The notes: generated from the letters alone by a model not told the origin. Positions 8,882 through 17,003 are shown, counted from the stretch's first letter. The stretch: DNA of 64,000 bases from Dactylosporangium aurantiacum (GCF_000716715.1 NZ_JNYJ01000027.1:1-64000); one strand, 5' to 3'. Numbers and translations are program-made.

Positions 8882-10033
8882 TCAGCCGACGGGCCGGGCC
8901 GGCCAGGTGCTCAGGTCGATCAGGTTGTCGCTGAACACCGCCGCGGCCGCGAGGGCCAGGGCGTCCTGCTCGGTGACGCCGTCGCCGCGGATGCCGACGA
9001 ACAGGTTGCGCCCGTCGCCGTCCGGCACGGCCAGCTGCCAGGCCTCGCCCTGGTACCACATCGCGGGCCGTCCGGCGACGGTCCGGTTCGGCACGAAGTT
9101 GGCGCCCTCCACGGCGGCGTCGCTGAAGTTGCCGTAGCTCAGCTGCAGCGTGCCGCCCGCGGCGGTGCGGAACGACAGCGAACCCGTCTGCCACGACCTG
9201 GCGTTCGCCGCCGCCGGCTCCATCGCGGTGGTGCAGCTCTCCCATTCCGTGCCGGCCGGTGGCGAGTCGAGGCGGATCGGCACCGCGCACCGCTGCGACC
9301 GGTCGAACCGGACACCCTCGGCGGCCGTCACCACCGCGTCGACCGGGTCGCCCGCGGCGGCCTCCATCGTCACCACGGCCCACAGCCCGTCCACCGGCTG
9401 CCACCACAGCGTCCACACCGTCGTGCCGGCGCCCCACGCCTCGGGGAACGCCTGCGTCTGCCCCGGCCGGCCCGCGACCGTGACCTCGACCGGCGTGGTG
9501 TCGGTCTCGCCGCCCGGCCCGCCGGCCCGCGCCGTGTCGAGGCTCTGGCTGATCACGACCGTCGCGGTGTGGCGGTAGTCGCCGGCTCCGCCCGGCCCGG
9601 TCCAGACCTCGCCCCGCTCGACGCCGCGGCCCGACCGCCACCAGGTGCCGGTGCCGTGGAACGCGGCCAGGTCGACGTCGAAGTGCAGCACGCCCCGGTC
9701 GGTGCCCACGGTGTCGGGGCGCTGCGCCGCCCCGGGCGCGTCCGACGACGGCAGGGCCGCGGCCCGCACCACCGGCCGGCTCGGCGCGGCCGACACGCTC
9801 GGCGGCGCGCCCGGCTCCGCCCCCCGGCCGCCCTCGGGCACCAGCCGCGGCACGGTCGCCACGACCACCCCGAACGCCGCCACGGCCGCGACGGTGACGA
9901 GCGCCGCCCGGCGCCGGCGGGCGGCCCGGACCCGGGCCATCGTGCCGGCCCGCAGCGCGGCCACGTCGACCTCGCCCTCGCCGTGCGGGCGCAGCGCATC
10001 GGCGATCACGTCGGTGAAATCCACGTGCTTCAT
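8882..10033 (-). CDS. Single-pass membrane protein encoded with the SigE-like sigma factor
   Basis: This 383-aa protein has a short cytosolic N-terminus (MKHVDFTDVIADALRPHG), one transmembrane helix near residues 43-62 (AALVTVAAVAAFGVVVATV) and a large extracytoplasmic part. That part has repeated Trp-rich segments (TWWRSGRGVERGEVWTG, MWYQGEAWQLAVPDG). The start overlaps the stop of the sigma gene by 4 nt (ATGA), so the two are coupled. By position and topology it is a candidate anti-sigma or sigma-linked sensor, but I see no zinc-binding HxxxCxxC anti-sigma motif. The role is therefore inferred from context only. Confidence 0.7.
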   Translation of the reverse strand: MKHVDFTDVIADALRPHGEGEVDVAALRAGTMARVRAARRRRAALVTVAAVAAFGVVVATVPRLVPEGGRGAEPGAPPSVSAAPSRPVVRAAALPSSDAPGAAQRPDTVGTDRGVLHFDVDLAAFHGTGTWWRSGRGVERGEVWTGPGGAGDYRHTATVVISQSLDTARAGGPGGETDTTPVEVTVAGRPGQTQAFPEAWGAGTTVWTLWWQPVDGLWAVVTMEAAAGDPVDAVVTAAEGVRFDRSQRCAVPIRLDSPPAGTEWESCTTAMEPAAANARSWQTGSLSFRTAAGGTLQLSYGNFSDAAVEGANFVPNRTVAGRPAMWYQGEAWQLAVPDGDGRNLFVGIRGDGVTEQDALALAAAAVFSDNLIDLSTWPARPVG

Positions 10034-10530
10034 GCGGTCCTCCCCGTCAGTACCGCCTCGGGCACACCCAGCCGGAGGCGCAGCGTCTGCAGTGCCCGGG
10101 CGGCGTGCGTGCGCACCGTGACCTGGCTGCAGCGAAGGATTTCGGCGATCGTCGCGTCGTCGAGGTCCTCGTAGTACCGCAGGACCAGCACGGCGCGCTG
10201 CCGGTCGGGCAGGCGGCAGATCTGCCGCCACATGGCGTCGCGCTCCACGGTGTCGGTGCCGTGGTCACCGGCCGCGGGCCCGTCCACCGGCTCACCGACC
10301 GGTGGCTCCCGGTTGCTGCGCCGCCGCCACCACGAGTGCGCCGCGTTGGCGATCACCCGCCGCACGTACACGTCGGGCTGGTCGTCGCGCAGGATCCGCC
10401 CCCACCGCGGATACGCCTTCGCCAGCGCCTCCTGCACCAGGTCCTCGGCGCGGTGCGGATCGCCGGTCAACACCCGCGCGAACCGCAGCAGGCTCGGGCC
10501 GCGAGCCGCGATGTACTCCTCGAACGTCAC
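10030..10530 (-). CDS. SigE-family ECF RNA polymerase sigma factor
   Basis: This is a 166-aa sigma factor of the actinobacterial SigE-like ECF group. Region 2 is at about residues 10-75 (SLLRFARVLTGDPHRAEDL, then VQEALAKAYPRW, with VRRVIANAAHSWWRRR) and region 4 at about 105-155 (DRQRAVLVLRYYEDLDDATI, with an HTH at SQVTVRTHAARALQTLR). A Gly/Pro-rich linker joins the two. I chose GTG at 10530 because GAGAGGGGG lies 8 nt upstream and homologues begin at VTFEEYIAARG. A longer frame upstream lacks support. The downstream membrane partner is translationally coupled. Confidence 0.9.
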   Translation of the reverse strand: MTFEEYIAARGPSLLRFARVLTGDPHRAEDLVQEALAKAYPRWGRILRDDQPDVYVRRVIANAAHSWWRRRSNREPPVGEPVDGPAAGDHGTDTVERDAMWRQICRLPDRQRAVLVLRYYEDLDDATIAEILRCSQVTVRTHAARALQTLRLRLGVPEAVLTGRTA

Positions 10531-10624
10531 GCTGGGATCCCCCTCTCCCCGGTCCAGACGCCGCCCGGGCACCAGTCTGTTGACACGACTTCACGACACC
10601 GCCGGGGCGGCACCGCGCTGCGGC

Positions 10625-10630
10625 TATCGT
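10625..10630 (+). promoter_or_regulatory. -10 element, leaderless promoter of the YjbR-like gene
   Basis: TATCGT ends 7 nt before the GTG start at 10637, matching the TANNNT/start spacing seen elsewhere in the window. Confidence 0.5.
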
Positions 10631-10636
10631 GTCGGG

Positions 10637-11032
10637 GTGGGCCACCCGATCATGTTCGACGACGCCGACCCGGTCCTCGGCCGGGTGCGGGCGCTCGCCC
10701 TCGCGTTCCCCGACGCCGCGGAGAAGATCTCCCACGGGCATCCGGCGTTCTACACGACCAAGGTGTTCGCGTACTACGGCGGATCCGTGAAGGTCGACGG
10801 CGTCTACCACCAGCACGAACAGTCGGTCATCGTGCTGGTCGACCCGGCTGAGCGGGAGGCGCTGCTGGAGGACGCCCGCAGCTACGTACCGGCGTATCTC
10901 GGCCCGTCGGGGTGGGTCGGCGTGGACCTCGACGGCGACACCGACTGGGCCGAGATCGGCGAGCTGCTCGACGCCAGCTACCGCCTCACCGCCGGCCGCC
11001 GCCGCGTCGCCGCCCTCGACGCCCGCGGGTGA
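10637..11032 (+). CDS. MmcQ/YjbR family protein
   Basis: This is a small 131-aa protein of the MmcQ/YjbR fold (double-wing, CyaY-like). It shows the family pattern: MFDDADPVLGRVRALALAFP, then EKISHGHPAFYTTKVFAYYG, then HQHEQSVIVLVDPAEREALL, and a final GWVGVDLD segment. Members are commonly described as DNA-binding, but the role is unsettled. GTG at 10637 is chosen because a -10 box TATCGT precedes it by 7 nt, so the transcript would be leaderless. An internal ATG at 10652 is the alternative. It is divergent from the sigma factor gene. Confidence 0.85.
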   Translation: MGHPIMFDDADPVLGRVRALALAFPDAAEKISHGHPAFYTTKVFAYYGGSVKVDGVYHQHEQSVIVLVDPAEREALLEDARSYVPAYLGPSGWVGVDLDGDTDWAEIGELLDASYRLTAGRRRVAALDARG

Positions 11033-11094
11033 GCGGCACCGGACCGGGTGCCCTGCACCGCTGTCCCGCGCGTTCGGCACCGGATGAGCGGCGC

Positions 11095-11100
11095 TAAGGT
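11095..11100 (+). promoter_or_regulatory. -10 element, leaderless promoter of the 4-TM gene
   Basis: TAAGGT ends 8 nt before the ATG at 11108. No Shine-Dalgarno is present between them. Confidence 0.4.
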
Positions 11101-11107
11101 ACCGGCC

Positions 11108-11656
11108 ATGGATCGAGCCACGGACCGGCTGGAGCGGGTGACGGTGGGCGTCGCGCTGGCCTGGGTCGTGGCCGTGATCGCGTGCGGCGTCGCGGCGCCC
11201 GACCTGCGCGGCCCGGGCCCGGTCCCCGCGCCGGTCTGGATCGGGGCGCCGGTCACCGTGGCCGGTGCGGTGCTCGTCGCCGGATGCCTGCTCGCCTGGG
11301 CCGTGGCCGGGGTGCGCGGCCGGCGGCAGCCGTCGCCCTCGTCGCGCGGCAGCGCGTCCGGCGCGGTCCCGGTCGGGGACGCGCCGCGGCGGGGCGCGAT
11401 GGCGCGCGGCGGTCCGGCGCTGGTGCTCCTGCTGCTCGGTATCGGTCTCGTGTACGGCGCAGGCAAGCTGCTGTTCCCGCTGGACGAGCCGGGGCGCACG
11501 GCACCGGCCGGCGTCGCACCGCTGGGCCGGCTGTGGCACGCCGCCCAGCTCACCGGCCTCGTGGCGTTCGCGGTCGCGATCCTGATGGCGGCGGTGTGGG
11601 CGGCGGCGACCACCCTGACCCGCGCCGGTGCGGCGGCCCGCCGCGACACCGGCTGA
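11108..11656 (+). CDS. Four-TM membrane protein of unknown function
   Basis: This 182-aa protein has four predicted membrane helices: VTVGVALAWVVAVIACGV, VTVAGAVLVAGCLLAWAVA, ALVLLLLGIGLVYGAG and LTGLVAFAVAILMAAVWAA. A basic Ser/Pro-rich cytosolic loop lies between helices 2 and 3. I do not recognise a family. The final codons (AARRDTG) and the stop lie inside the first unit of a 20-bp tandem repeat that continues downstream, so the C-terminus may be variable between strains. Confidence 0.65.
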   Translation: MDRATDRLERVTVGVALAWVVAVIACGVAAPDLRGPGPVPAPVWIGAPVTVAGAVLVAGCLLAWAVAGVRGRRQPSPSSRGSASGAVPVGDAPRRGAMARGGPALVLLLLGIGLVYGAGKLLFPLDEPGRTAPAGVAPLGRLWHAAQLTGLVAFAVAILMAAVWAAATTLTRAGAAARRDTG

Positions 11657-11728
11657 CCGCCGCGACACCCGGACGGCCCGCCGCGACACCGGCTGGACCG
11701 CCGCGACATTGGCTGGCCGCCGCGGCAC
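11638..11728. repeat. Imperfect ~20-bp tandem repeat, five units
   Basis: The core CCGCCGCGACAC recurs at 11638, 11657, 11678, 11698 (final T) and 11717 (one mismatch), spaced 19-21 nt apart. The array starts in the last codons of the 4-TM gene, spans its stop codon and reaches the broken 3' end of the neighbouring minus-strand remnant. Confidence 0.75.
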
Positions 11729-11744
11729 CCAGCGGCCCGCCGGG

Positions 11745-12487
11745 TCACAGCCAGCGGACCTGGCGGCTCTTCGCGATCCGTCCGGCGGCAGGTTCCCGGC
11801 GACCCGCACCGGTGCCCCGCTGCCGTCCCGGGGCAGGCGGAGCCAGCCGTCGGCGTACGTGCGGACCAGCAGCTGCGTGCCGTCGGGCGACACGACGGCC
11901 GCCGTCACGTCCTGCCTCGACTCGGGCATGACCTGCTGCAGGCGCACCGTCAGCCGCGCGAGGTCGACGGTGGCGAGGGCCAGGTTGCCGAACGGCTGCG
12001 CCATGCCGTCGGTGACCGCCGCCGCGCAGAGCAGGCGCGTGTCGTCGACGGGCATGTCGCAGCGGTAGCCGGACGCCGGGCCGCTGCCGGTGACCTGCAT
12101 CGAGGTGGCCCGTCGCGGGTTGAGGTACAGCCGCGCCACGACCGTGCCGGGGTAGCCGGTGACCGTCACCAGGTCGTTGCTGACGGCGCTGATCGGCTGC
12201 TCCTGCCGCAGCGTCTCCGGCGCCGCCGGGTCGAGGGTGAACCACGGGTTGCGGTCGGCGGGCTGCCGGCTGCTCTCGCGCCTGGTCTCGACCCGGAACC
12301 GGCCGTCGCGCAACCGCGCGGCGTCGAGGCACAGCCCGGCCGGGCGCGGGTGCTCCTTGACGGCGCTGAACGTCCTGCCGGTCCAGCGGAACACCACCAG
12401 GTCGCAGTCCTTCACCCCGACCGTGGCGGTGCCGCCGTCCGCGACGGTCAGCGTGCGCAGGCCGCAGGTCGGGTCCGACCACGGTCA
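11745..12487 (-). pseudogene. Truncated beta-propeller-like protein remnant
   Basis: The minus-strand frame shows clear coding character from an in-frame TGA at about 12485-12487. It reads WSDPTCGLRTLTVADGG, then a propeller-like repeat style (DLVVFRWTGRTF, ATVDLARLTVRLQQVMPESR, VVSPDGTQLLVRTYADGWL). The N-terminus, including any signal peptide, is missing. At the other end the frame runs into the 20-bp repeat array and continues open without homology. No plausible start codon with a ribosome site is present. I interpret it as a fragment of a larger secreted or membrane protein cut at both ends. The parent family is not identified. Confidence 0.5.
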
Positions 12488-12498
12488 CCCGGGGGTGG

Positions 12499-13299
12499 TC
12501 ATGACGCGGGCGGGCGGCGGGCGACGAGGTGCCGGGCGCGCGGCCGGTGCCGCCACTCACCCTGCGGGCTGTGGCGCAGGAACTGCGCCCGCAACCGGTC
12601 CGTGAACGCCGCGCCCCGCGCGGTGACCAGCGGCCGCATCGGACCGGCACGGGTGTGCGCGTCGAAGAACGCGGCGGCGTCCGGGTGGGACATCGGGTGG
12701 GCCGCCAGCTCGTCGCGCTCCACGACGGTGCCCGCCGCCGTCAACGCCGGCACCAGGCGATCCTGCCACGTGTCGTCCCCGGCCGGTACGTGCCACCGCA
12801 CGACCTCCGCGATCCGCGCGAACGGCCCGTCGTCCTCGGTGCGCCGCGGCCAGAACACCACCGACAGCACGCCCCCCGGCCGCAGCGCCGCCGCCCACGA
12901 CCGGATCGCGGCGTCGGGCTCGGGCAGCTGCTGCAGGCCGAACACCGACACGACCGCCGCGCAGCGCCCCGGCCAGCGCCCGCCGAGCGTCGAGGCGTCA
13001 CCCTGCTCGACGGAGGCGCCGGGGTGCCGGGCCGCCCTGCCCCGGGCCAGGCGGACCATCCCGGCGGACAGGTCGACGCCGGTGACGGCCCGGCCGGGCA
13101 GGACCGCGGCGAGCGCGTCCAGCTCGGGGAACGTGCCGCAGCACGGCACCAGCACCGGCCCGTCGGGCAGCGCGGCGCCGCCGACCGCGTCCACCGCCGC
13201 GGCGACCCACGGCGCGAAGCGCGGCACGTAGTACGCCTCGTATCCGTCGGCGGCCTCGTCCCAGCCGCGTGCCGTGCGTGCGAGCCGTTCATCAGTCAC
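12499..13299 (-). CDS. Class I SAM-dependent methyltransferase
   Basis: This 266-aa methyltransferase shows motif I as VLVPCCGTFPELDAL (a variant of the usual DxGxGxG), motif II as AVTGVDLSAGMVRLAR, then VEQGDAS, the VVSVFGLQQLPEPDAAI segment and LRPGGVLSVVFWP (motif III). The fold is that of the UbiE/Methyltransf_11 group, which acts on small molecules or quinones. The substrate is unknown. GTG at 13299 is chosen because homologues begin near this WDEAADGYEAYY segment. Unlike classical members, motif I has PCCGT in place of DxGCG, which might alter SAM binding. It is separated from the divergent TerB-like gene by about 145 nt. Confidence 0.8.
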   Translation of the reverse strand: MTDERLARTARGWDEAADGYEAYYVPRFAPWVAAAVDAVGGAALPDGPVLVPCCGTFPELDALAAVLPGRAVTGVDLSAGMVRLARGRAARHPGASVEQGDASTLGGRWPGRCAAVVSVFGLQQLPEPDAAIRSWAAALRPGGVLSVVFWPRRTEDDGPFARIAEVVRWHVPAGDDTWQDRLVPALTAAGTVVERDELAAHPMSHPDAAAFFDAHTRAGPMRPLVTARGAAFTDRLRAQFLRHSPQGEWRHRPRARHLVARRPPAS

Positions 13300-13445
13300 C
13301 CGTGCGAGGATCGCACGCCCGGCCCGCCGCCGCGGGGCCGGCCGGCGGTTCAGCGGTTCATCCTGCCCCCCGCCCGCATCCGGGCCGGTCCGGTCGCGCC
13401 GCGGGTAGGCTGGTCGGCGGGGGCCCGGCACGATGGGGGAGCAGC

Positions 13446-13901
13446 ATGGGATTCTTCGACCAGCTTCGCAGCCGCACCGCTGAGATGAGCGGACAGCTCA
13501 AGACCAAGGCCGGTCAGTTCAAGAGCAAGGAGTTCGCCAACGCCAGCATGGCGATGTGCGCGCTCATCGCCGCCGCCGACGGCAGCATCGACCCGGTCGA
13601 GCGCCAGCGCACGGAGGGCGTGATCACCAGCAACGAGGTCCTGTCGGTCTTCCCGCCGGACGAGCTGCGGCAGAAGTTCGCCTTCTACGCCGACCGCCTG
13701 GTCCGCGACTTCGAGTTCGGCAAGGTCGAGGCGATCGGCACCATCGCGAAGCTCAAGTCGAAGCCCGACCACGCCCGCGCCGTGATCCAGATCGGCATCA
13801 TCATCGGCGGCGCCGACGGCAACTTCGACGACAACGAGAAGAAGGCCGTCCGGGAGGCCTGCTTCGCCGTCGGCATCCCGCCCGCGGAGTTCGACCTGTA
13901 G
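13446..13901 (+). CDS. TerB family tellurite-resistance-like protein
   Basis: This is a small 151-aa, all-helical cytosolic protein of the TerB fold. Two acidic metal-binding-type repeats are visible: MALIAAADGSIDPVERQR-like (ALIAAADGSIDPVERQRTEG) and a second IGGADGNFDDNEKKAVREAC. An N-terminal amphipathic Lys-rich helix precedes them. TerB proteins accompany stress and chemical-resistance systems and bind Ca2+, but no ter operon surrounds this copy. GGGGGAG lies 6 nt before the ATG at 13446. Confidence 0.85.
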   Translation: MGFFDQLRSRTAEMSGQLKTKAGQFKSKEFANASMAMCALIAAADGSIDPVERQRTEGVITSNEVLSVFPPDELRQKFAFYADRLVRDFEFGKVEAIGTIAKLKSKPDHARAVIQIGIIIGGADGNFDDNEKKAVREACFAVGIPPAEFDL

Positions 13902-13912
13902 CGCCGGCAAGA

Positions 13913-14617
13913 TCAGTCCAGGGCGCACCCGTCGCCGACGGTGACCCGGCCCGGGCGCTGCACGGCGGCGAGGACGCCGAACGTCATGCCGTGCCGGGCG
14001 GCGAGCAGCTTCAGCAGGTCATCGCGGTCGCATGCGCCGTCCTGCGCCATGTCCACCATCACGCAGCGGGTGAGCGGGCGGATGACCCGCAGCACGACCT
14101 GCGGTCCGGCCCGCAGCAGCCGGCCATGCCAGCCGTCCTCCGGGAAGCCTGTGCCCGGCACGTCGAGCAGCAGGTTGGCCCGGAAGCGGCCGGGGTCCAG
14201 CGGCCCGCCGCCCGGTTCGCCGCCGCCGAGCCCGGTGAGGTGGCGCAGGGCGGCGGTCGTGACGATGCTGACCGGGCCTTCGTCGTGGTGCGGGACGTCC
14301 GCCTCCGGGGCGAGCGTCACGTCGCGGCCCAGCACCGCACTGACCGCGCGGTGCCCGGCGGGGTCGTCCGCGGCGAAACGGCGCCCGTCGGGCAGCTCCA
14401 CGACCGGTGCGCCCGCGGCCGCCGTCGCGCGCATCGCGAACAGCCCCGGCATCCGGCGGAACCGGCGGGTGCTCTTGCCGCTGCCGAGCTTGCCGTCCGC
14501 GTCCCGCACCGCCCACAGCCGGTCGCCGTCCAGCCCGCGGGCACCGACGGCGGCGGCCGGCAGGACCTCGCCGAGCAGCGACTTCACCGGGTACCGGCGA
14601 ATCTCGACGATCTTCAC
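13913..14617 (-). CDS. MOSC domain protein (molybdenum cofactor sulfurase-like)
   Basis: This 234-aa protein combines an N-terminal MOSC beta-barrel (VEIRRYPVKSLLGEVLP, then LDGDRLWAVRD) with a C-terminal MOSC domain. The C-terminal domain has the conserved Cys in IRPLTRCVMVDMAQ near residue 190 and FGVLAAVQRPGRVTVGD at the end. Relatives (YcbX/YiiM, mARC-like) handle sulfur or Moco-dependent reduction of N-hydroxylated compounds. No molybdoenzyme gene lies nearby. It is convergent with the TerB-like gene with only 11 nt between stops, and divergent from signal peptidase. Confidence 0.85.
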   Translation of the reverse strand: MKIVEIRRYPVKSLLGEVLPAAAVGARGLDGDRLWAVRDADGKLGSGKSTRRFRRMPGLFAMRATAAAGAPVVELPDGRRFAADDPAGHRAVSAVLGRDVTLAPEADVPHHDEGPVSIVTTAALRHLTGLGGGEPGGGPLDPGRFRANLLLDVPGTGFPEDGWHGRLLRAGPQVVLRVIRPLTRCVMVDMAQDGACDRDDLLKLLAARHGMTFGVLAAVQRPGRVTVGDGCALD

Positions 14618-14653
14618 CGGCCAAGCCTAGAAGATCTTCTCGCATCGACGATG

Positions 14654-14659
14654 TACGCT
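14654..14659 (+). promoter_or_regulatory. -10 element, leaderless promoter of lepB
   Basis: TACGCT ends 7 nt before GTG at 14666. It overlaps the alternative ATG at 14651, which argues for the GTG start. Confidence 0.45.
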
Positions 14660-14665
14660 GCAATC

Positions 14666-15271
14666 GTGGCGGCGACGGGGGAAGCGGCGCGCAAGCGACC
14701 GCGCTGGATGGCCAATCTGATCACGCTCGCCGTGGTGGCGGTGGTGGCGTTCGTCGTGCGCACGTACGTGGTGCAGACGTTCTACATCCCGTCGGGGTCG
14801 ATGGAGCAGACACTGCTCGTCGACGACCAGGTCATCGTCAACAAGGCGGTGTACCGGTGGCGGGGCCCGGCGCGCGGCGAGATCGTCGTGTTCCGGCCGC
14901 CGGCCAGTTGGTCGGCCGGCGACGAGGACTTCATCAAGCGGGTCATCGGCGTCGGCGGCGACCGGGTGATCTGCTGCGACGACCGGAACCGGATCACCGT
15001 CAACGGTGTGGCGCTGGACGAGGACTACCTGTACCCGGGCGACGTGCCGTCGACGTCGCAGTTCGACGTGATGGTCCCCGACGGGCGGCTGTTCGTGATG
15101 GGTGACCACCGCAGCGCGTCCGCCGACTCCCGGGCGCACCTGCGCTCCGTGGACGGCACGGTGCCCGTCGACCGCGTCGTGGGCCGGGCGTTCGTCATGT
15201 CGTGGCCCGTGAACCGCTGGCGTTCCCTCGGTGTCCCGGCCACCTTCGCCGCGGTGCCGGACTCGCACTGA
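14666..15271 (+). CDS. lepB: Type I signal peptidase
   Basis: This membrane-bound Ser/Lys protease (201 aa) removes signal peptides from exported preproteins. There is one N-terminal membrane anchor (LITLAVVAVVAFVV). The catalytic Ser is in box B (FYIPSGSMEQTL) and the Lys in box D (DFIKRVIGVGGDRV). Box E follows at FVMGDHRSASADSRAHLR (GDNRxxSxDSR family pattern). Both catalytic residues are intact. The start is either GTG at 14666, favoured by a TACGCT -10 box 7 nt upstream, or ATG at 14651. A perfect 11-bp tandem duplication (15266-15287) spans the stop codon. The tiny secreted-peptide gene lies 139 nt downstream. Confidence 0.93.
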   Translation: MAATGEAARKRPRWMANLITLAVVAVVAFVVRTYVVQTFYIPSGSMEQTLLVDDQVIVNKAVYRWRGPARGEIVVFRPPASWSAGDEDFIKRVIGVGGDRVICCDDRNRITVNGVALDEDYLYPGDVPSTSQFDVMVPDGRLFVMGDHRSASADSRAHLRSVDGTVPVDRVVGRAFVMSWPVNRWRSLGVPATFAAVPDSH

Positions 15272-15410
15272 GACTCCACTGAGACTCCTGAACCGGTCCG
15301 GCGGTTGCCTGCCGCCCGGCCGAGTCGGGTGTTGATCAGTTCCGTGACAGCGGTCCGGGCGGCTCGTACGGTGGCGGGCTGAACCACACGGACCGACAGA
15401 GGAGTACGAC

Positions 15411-15545
15411 ATGCACCGTAGATGGGCCCGTATCGCCGCCGTGGCACTGGCCGCCGCCGCGGCCTCGGCACTGCTCGGCGCCGGCACCGCACAGGCGTCC
15501 GGCAAGGTGTCCCTGCAGGACTTCCACTTCGTGATCGCCAACTGA
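15411..15545 (+). CDS. 44-aa secreted mini-protein (signal peptide + ~15-aa mature peptide)
   Basis: This short gene has a strong ribosome site (AGAGGAG, 6 nt from ATG). It encodes a classical Sec signal peptide: basic MHRRWAR, hydrophobic IAAVALAAAAASALLG, and a cleavage site at AQA. Only SGKVSLQDFHFVIAN remains, so the mature product would be about 15 residues. The residue pattern GKVSxQDFHF resembles the strand motif found in Hcp-like proteins, so it may be either a drastically shortened Hcp-type secreted protein or a true peptide such as a signal or adhesin fragment. A strong terminator follows at 15574. No homologue is claimed; the likeness is from memory of the motif. Confidence 0.6.
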   Translation: MHRRWARIAAVALAAAAASALLGAGTAQASGKVSLQDFHFVIAN

Positions 15546-15573
15546 GGCAGGCAGGTCGACGGTCATGACCCGC

Positions 15574-15602
15574 CGCGGCGGCTCGGTACGTGAGCCGCCG
15601 CG
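15574..15602 (+). terminator. Terminator of the mini-protein gene
   Basis: A perfect 11-bp stem, CGCGGCGGCTC (15574-15584) and GAGCCGCCGCG (15592-15602), with a 7-nt loop, begins 28 nt after the stop. A second small hairpin (GGCGGCA/TGCCGCC, 15611-15627) follows before the convergent gene end. Confidence 0.65.
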
Positions 15603-15633
15603 CTGGTTTAGGCGGCACGGTGCCGCCGGCCGG

Positions 15634-16245
15634 TCACGGGTCCCGCCGGTGGAACGCGGCACCGGCGACCAGCACCGCGCCCACCGTCCACACCAGGCAC
15701 GCCACCGCGCCGCGCGGCGGGTCGAGGGCGGCGGTGTCCGGCAGGGCGGCACCCCACCGGTCCCGCAGCAGCGGGAAGGCGACGAAGTACCCGGCCAGCA
15801 GCAGCACCACGGCCGCCTCGGCCCGGCGGACCAGGGTGCCGGCAGCGGCGGCGAGCAGCGCCGTGAGCGTCAGGTAGGCCGTCGCGGCCGGCACCCGCCC
15901 CGCCTCGCCGGCCGGCACGGCGCTCGTCGCGGCCACCGCGGCGGCGAACGGCAGGGCCACCACCGTCAGGGTCAGCGTCTTGGCACCGTACAGGGGCAGC
16001 CGGCGCGGCATCGCGAGCAGCGTCGTGCGGATCTGGTCGCCGCCCTGGTGCTCCGACGCCGCGGCCAGCGCACCGAACACGAGGAACCCGGCCTGCGCGT
16101 AGCCGACCGGGCCGAGCCCGGAGCGCTGCCCGGCCGCCGCGTAGGCGTACGCGAGCAGCGCCGTCCCGGCGAGCGTCAGCAGGGCGGTGAGCGCCAGCGA
16201 CGGCAGCGTGAGCAGCTTGCGCAGTTCGGCGCGCGGCGCCGTCAC
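15634..16245 (-). CDS. ABC-2 type transporter permease (second)
   Basis: This 203-aa integral membrane subunit of an ABC exporter has a basic N-terminal amphipathic segment (RAELRKLLTLPSL) and about six membrane helices. The intracellular EHQGGDQIRTTLLAMPRRL coupling segment closely parallels the SSEYTSTGPDAPRARQLTATL region of its neighbour. The start GTG overlaps the stop of the preceding permease (GTGA). The two permeases are paralogous and both end in FHRRD(P/A), suggesting a heterodimeric channel. Substrate unknown; see the two-component system nearby. Confidence 0.85.
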   Translation of the reverse strand: MTAPRAELRKLLTLPSLALTALLTLAGTALLAYAYAAAGQRSGLGPVGYAQAGFLVFGALAAASEHQGGDQIRTTLLAMPRRLPLYGAKTLTLTVVALPFAAAVAATSAVPAGEAGRVPAATAYLTLTALLAAAAGTLVRRAEAAVVLLLAGYFVAFPLLRDRWGAALPDTAALDPPRGAVACLVWTVGAVLVAGAAFHRRDP

Positions 16246-17003
16246 GCGTCGCGCCGGTGGAACAGGGCGGCACCGATCGCCAGCAGCACCGCGATCCAGC
16301 CGGTCATCACCAGCCCCGCGGTCACCGGCGCGACCCGCACCGGGAAGTCGGCGGTGCGGATGAACATCTGCGCCCCGACGATGTCCGGCAGGTACACGGC
16401 GAGGTCGGTGACCTTCGTCAGCAGGTACGACACCGACACCACCGTGCTGTTGACGATCAGGAACGTGAGCGGCACGACGCCGTTGCGGGTGATCAGCGTG
16501 ACCGCGTAGGCGAGCAGCGCGATCAGCACCCAGTACAGGACGGCGGCGGCGATGCGGGCGGGCGAGGGCACCGGCACGTCGCCGCCGTGCAGGACGTGGA
16601 CGAGGCCGAGCGTGGCGGTGGCGACGAACCCGGCCTGGCAAGCCGCGACGAGGACCAGCGCGGCGGTCTTCGCGGCGAGCAGCCGCAGCCGGTCGGGCAT
16701 CGCGGTCAGGGTCGCGGTCAGCTGGCGGGCGCGCGGGGCGTCCGGACCGGTCGACGTGTACTCGCTGCTGACGATGACGACCCCGAGCACCATCGGGCCG
16801 ATGAGCCCGATCCCCAGGTCCTGCAGCCCGATGTCGGAAGGGTCGGCGATGGTGCCGTCGGCGATGGCCCGTCGGGTGTACCCCGCGTTGAGCAGCACGA
16901 TCGCGGGCGCCAGCAGGGACCCGACGACCAGCCCGATCCACGCGGTCGGCAGCCCGAGCAGCTTGCGGACCTCGGCGCGGACCCCGTGCCGGAACGCGGT
17001 CAC
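16242..17003 (-). CDS. ABC-2 type transporter permease (first)
   Basis: This 253-aa permease has about six membrane helices (WIGLVVGSLLAPAIVLLNAG, IGPMVLGVVIVSS, AALVLVAACQAGFVATATLG, IAAAVLYWVLIALLAYAVTL, VVPLTFLIVNSTVVSVSYLL and APVTAGLVMTGWIAVLLAIG). An intracellular SSEYTSTGPDAPRARQLTAT coupling segment is visible. GTG at 17003 overlaps the stop of the ATPase gene (GTGA). It belongs to a drug- or peptide-exporter type in which ATPase and permeases form one operon beside a sensor kinase. Confidence 0.88.
   Translation of the reverse strand: MTAFRHGVRAEVRKLLGLPTAWIGLVVGSLLAPAIVLLNAGYTRRAIADGTIADPSDIGLQDLGIGLIGPMVLGVVIVSSEYTSTGPDAPRARQLTATLTAMPDRLRLLAAKTAALVLVAACQAGFVATATLGLVHVLHGGDVPVPSPARIAAAVLYWVLIALLAYAVTLITRNGVVPLTFLIVNSTVVSVSYLLTKVTDLAVYLPDIVGAQMFIRTADFPVRVAPVTAGLVMTGWIAVLLAIGAALFHRRDA

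Noticed and set aside
14651..15271. lepB start at ATG 14651
   Set aside because: The -10 TACGCT at 14654-14659 overlaps this codon and sits 7 nt before GTG 14666, so the later start is more likely, though not proven.
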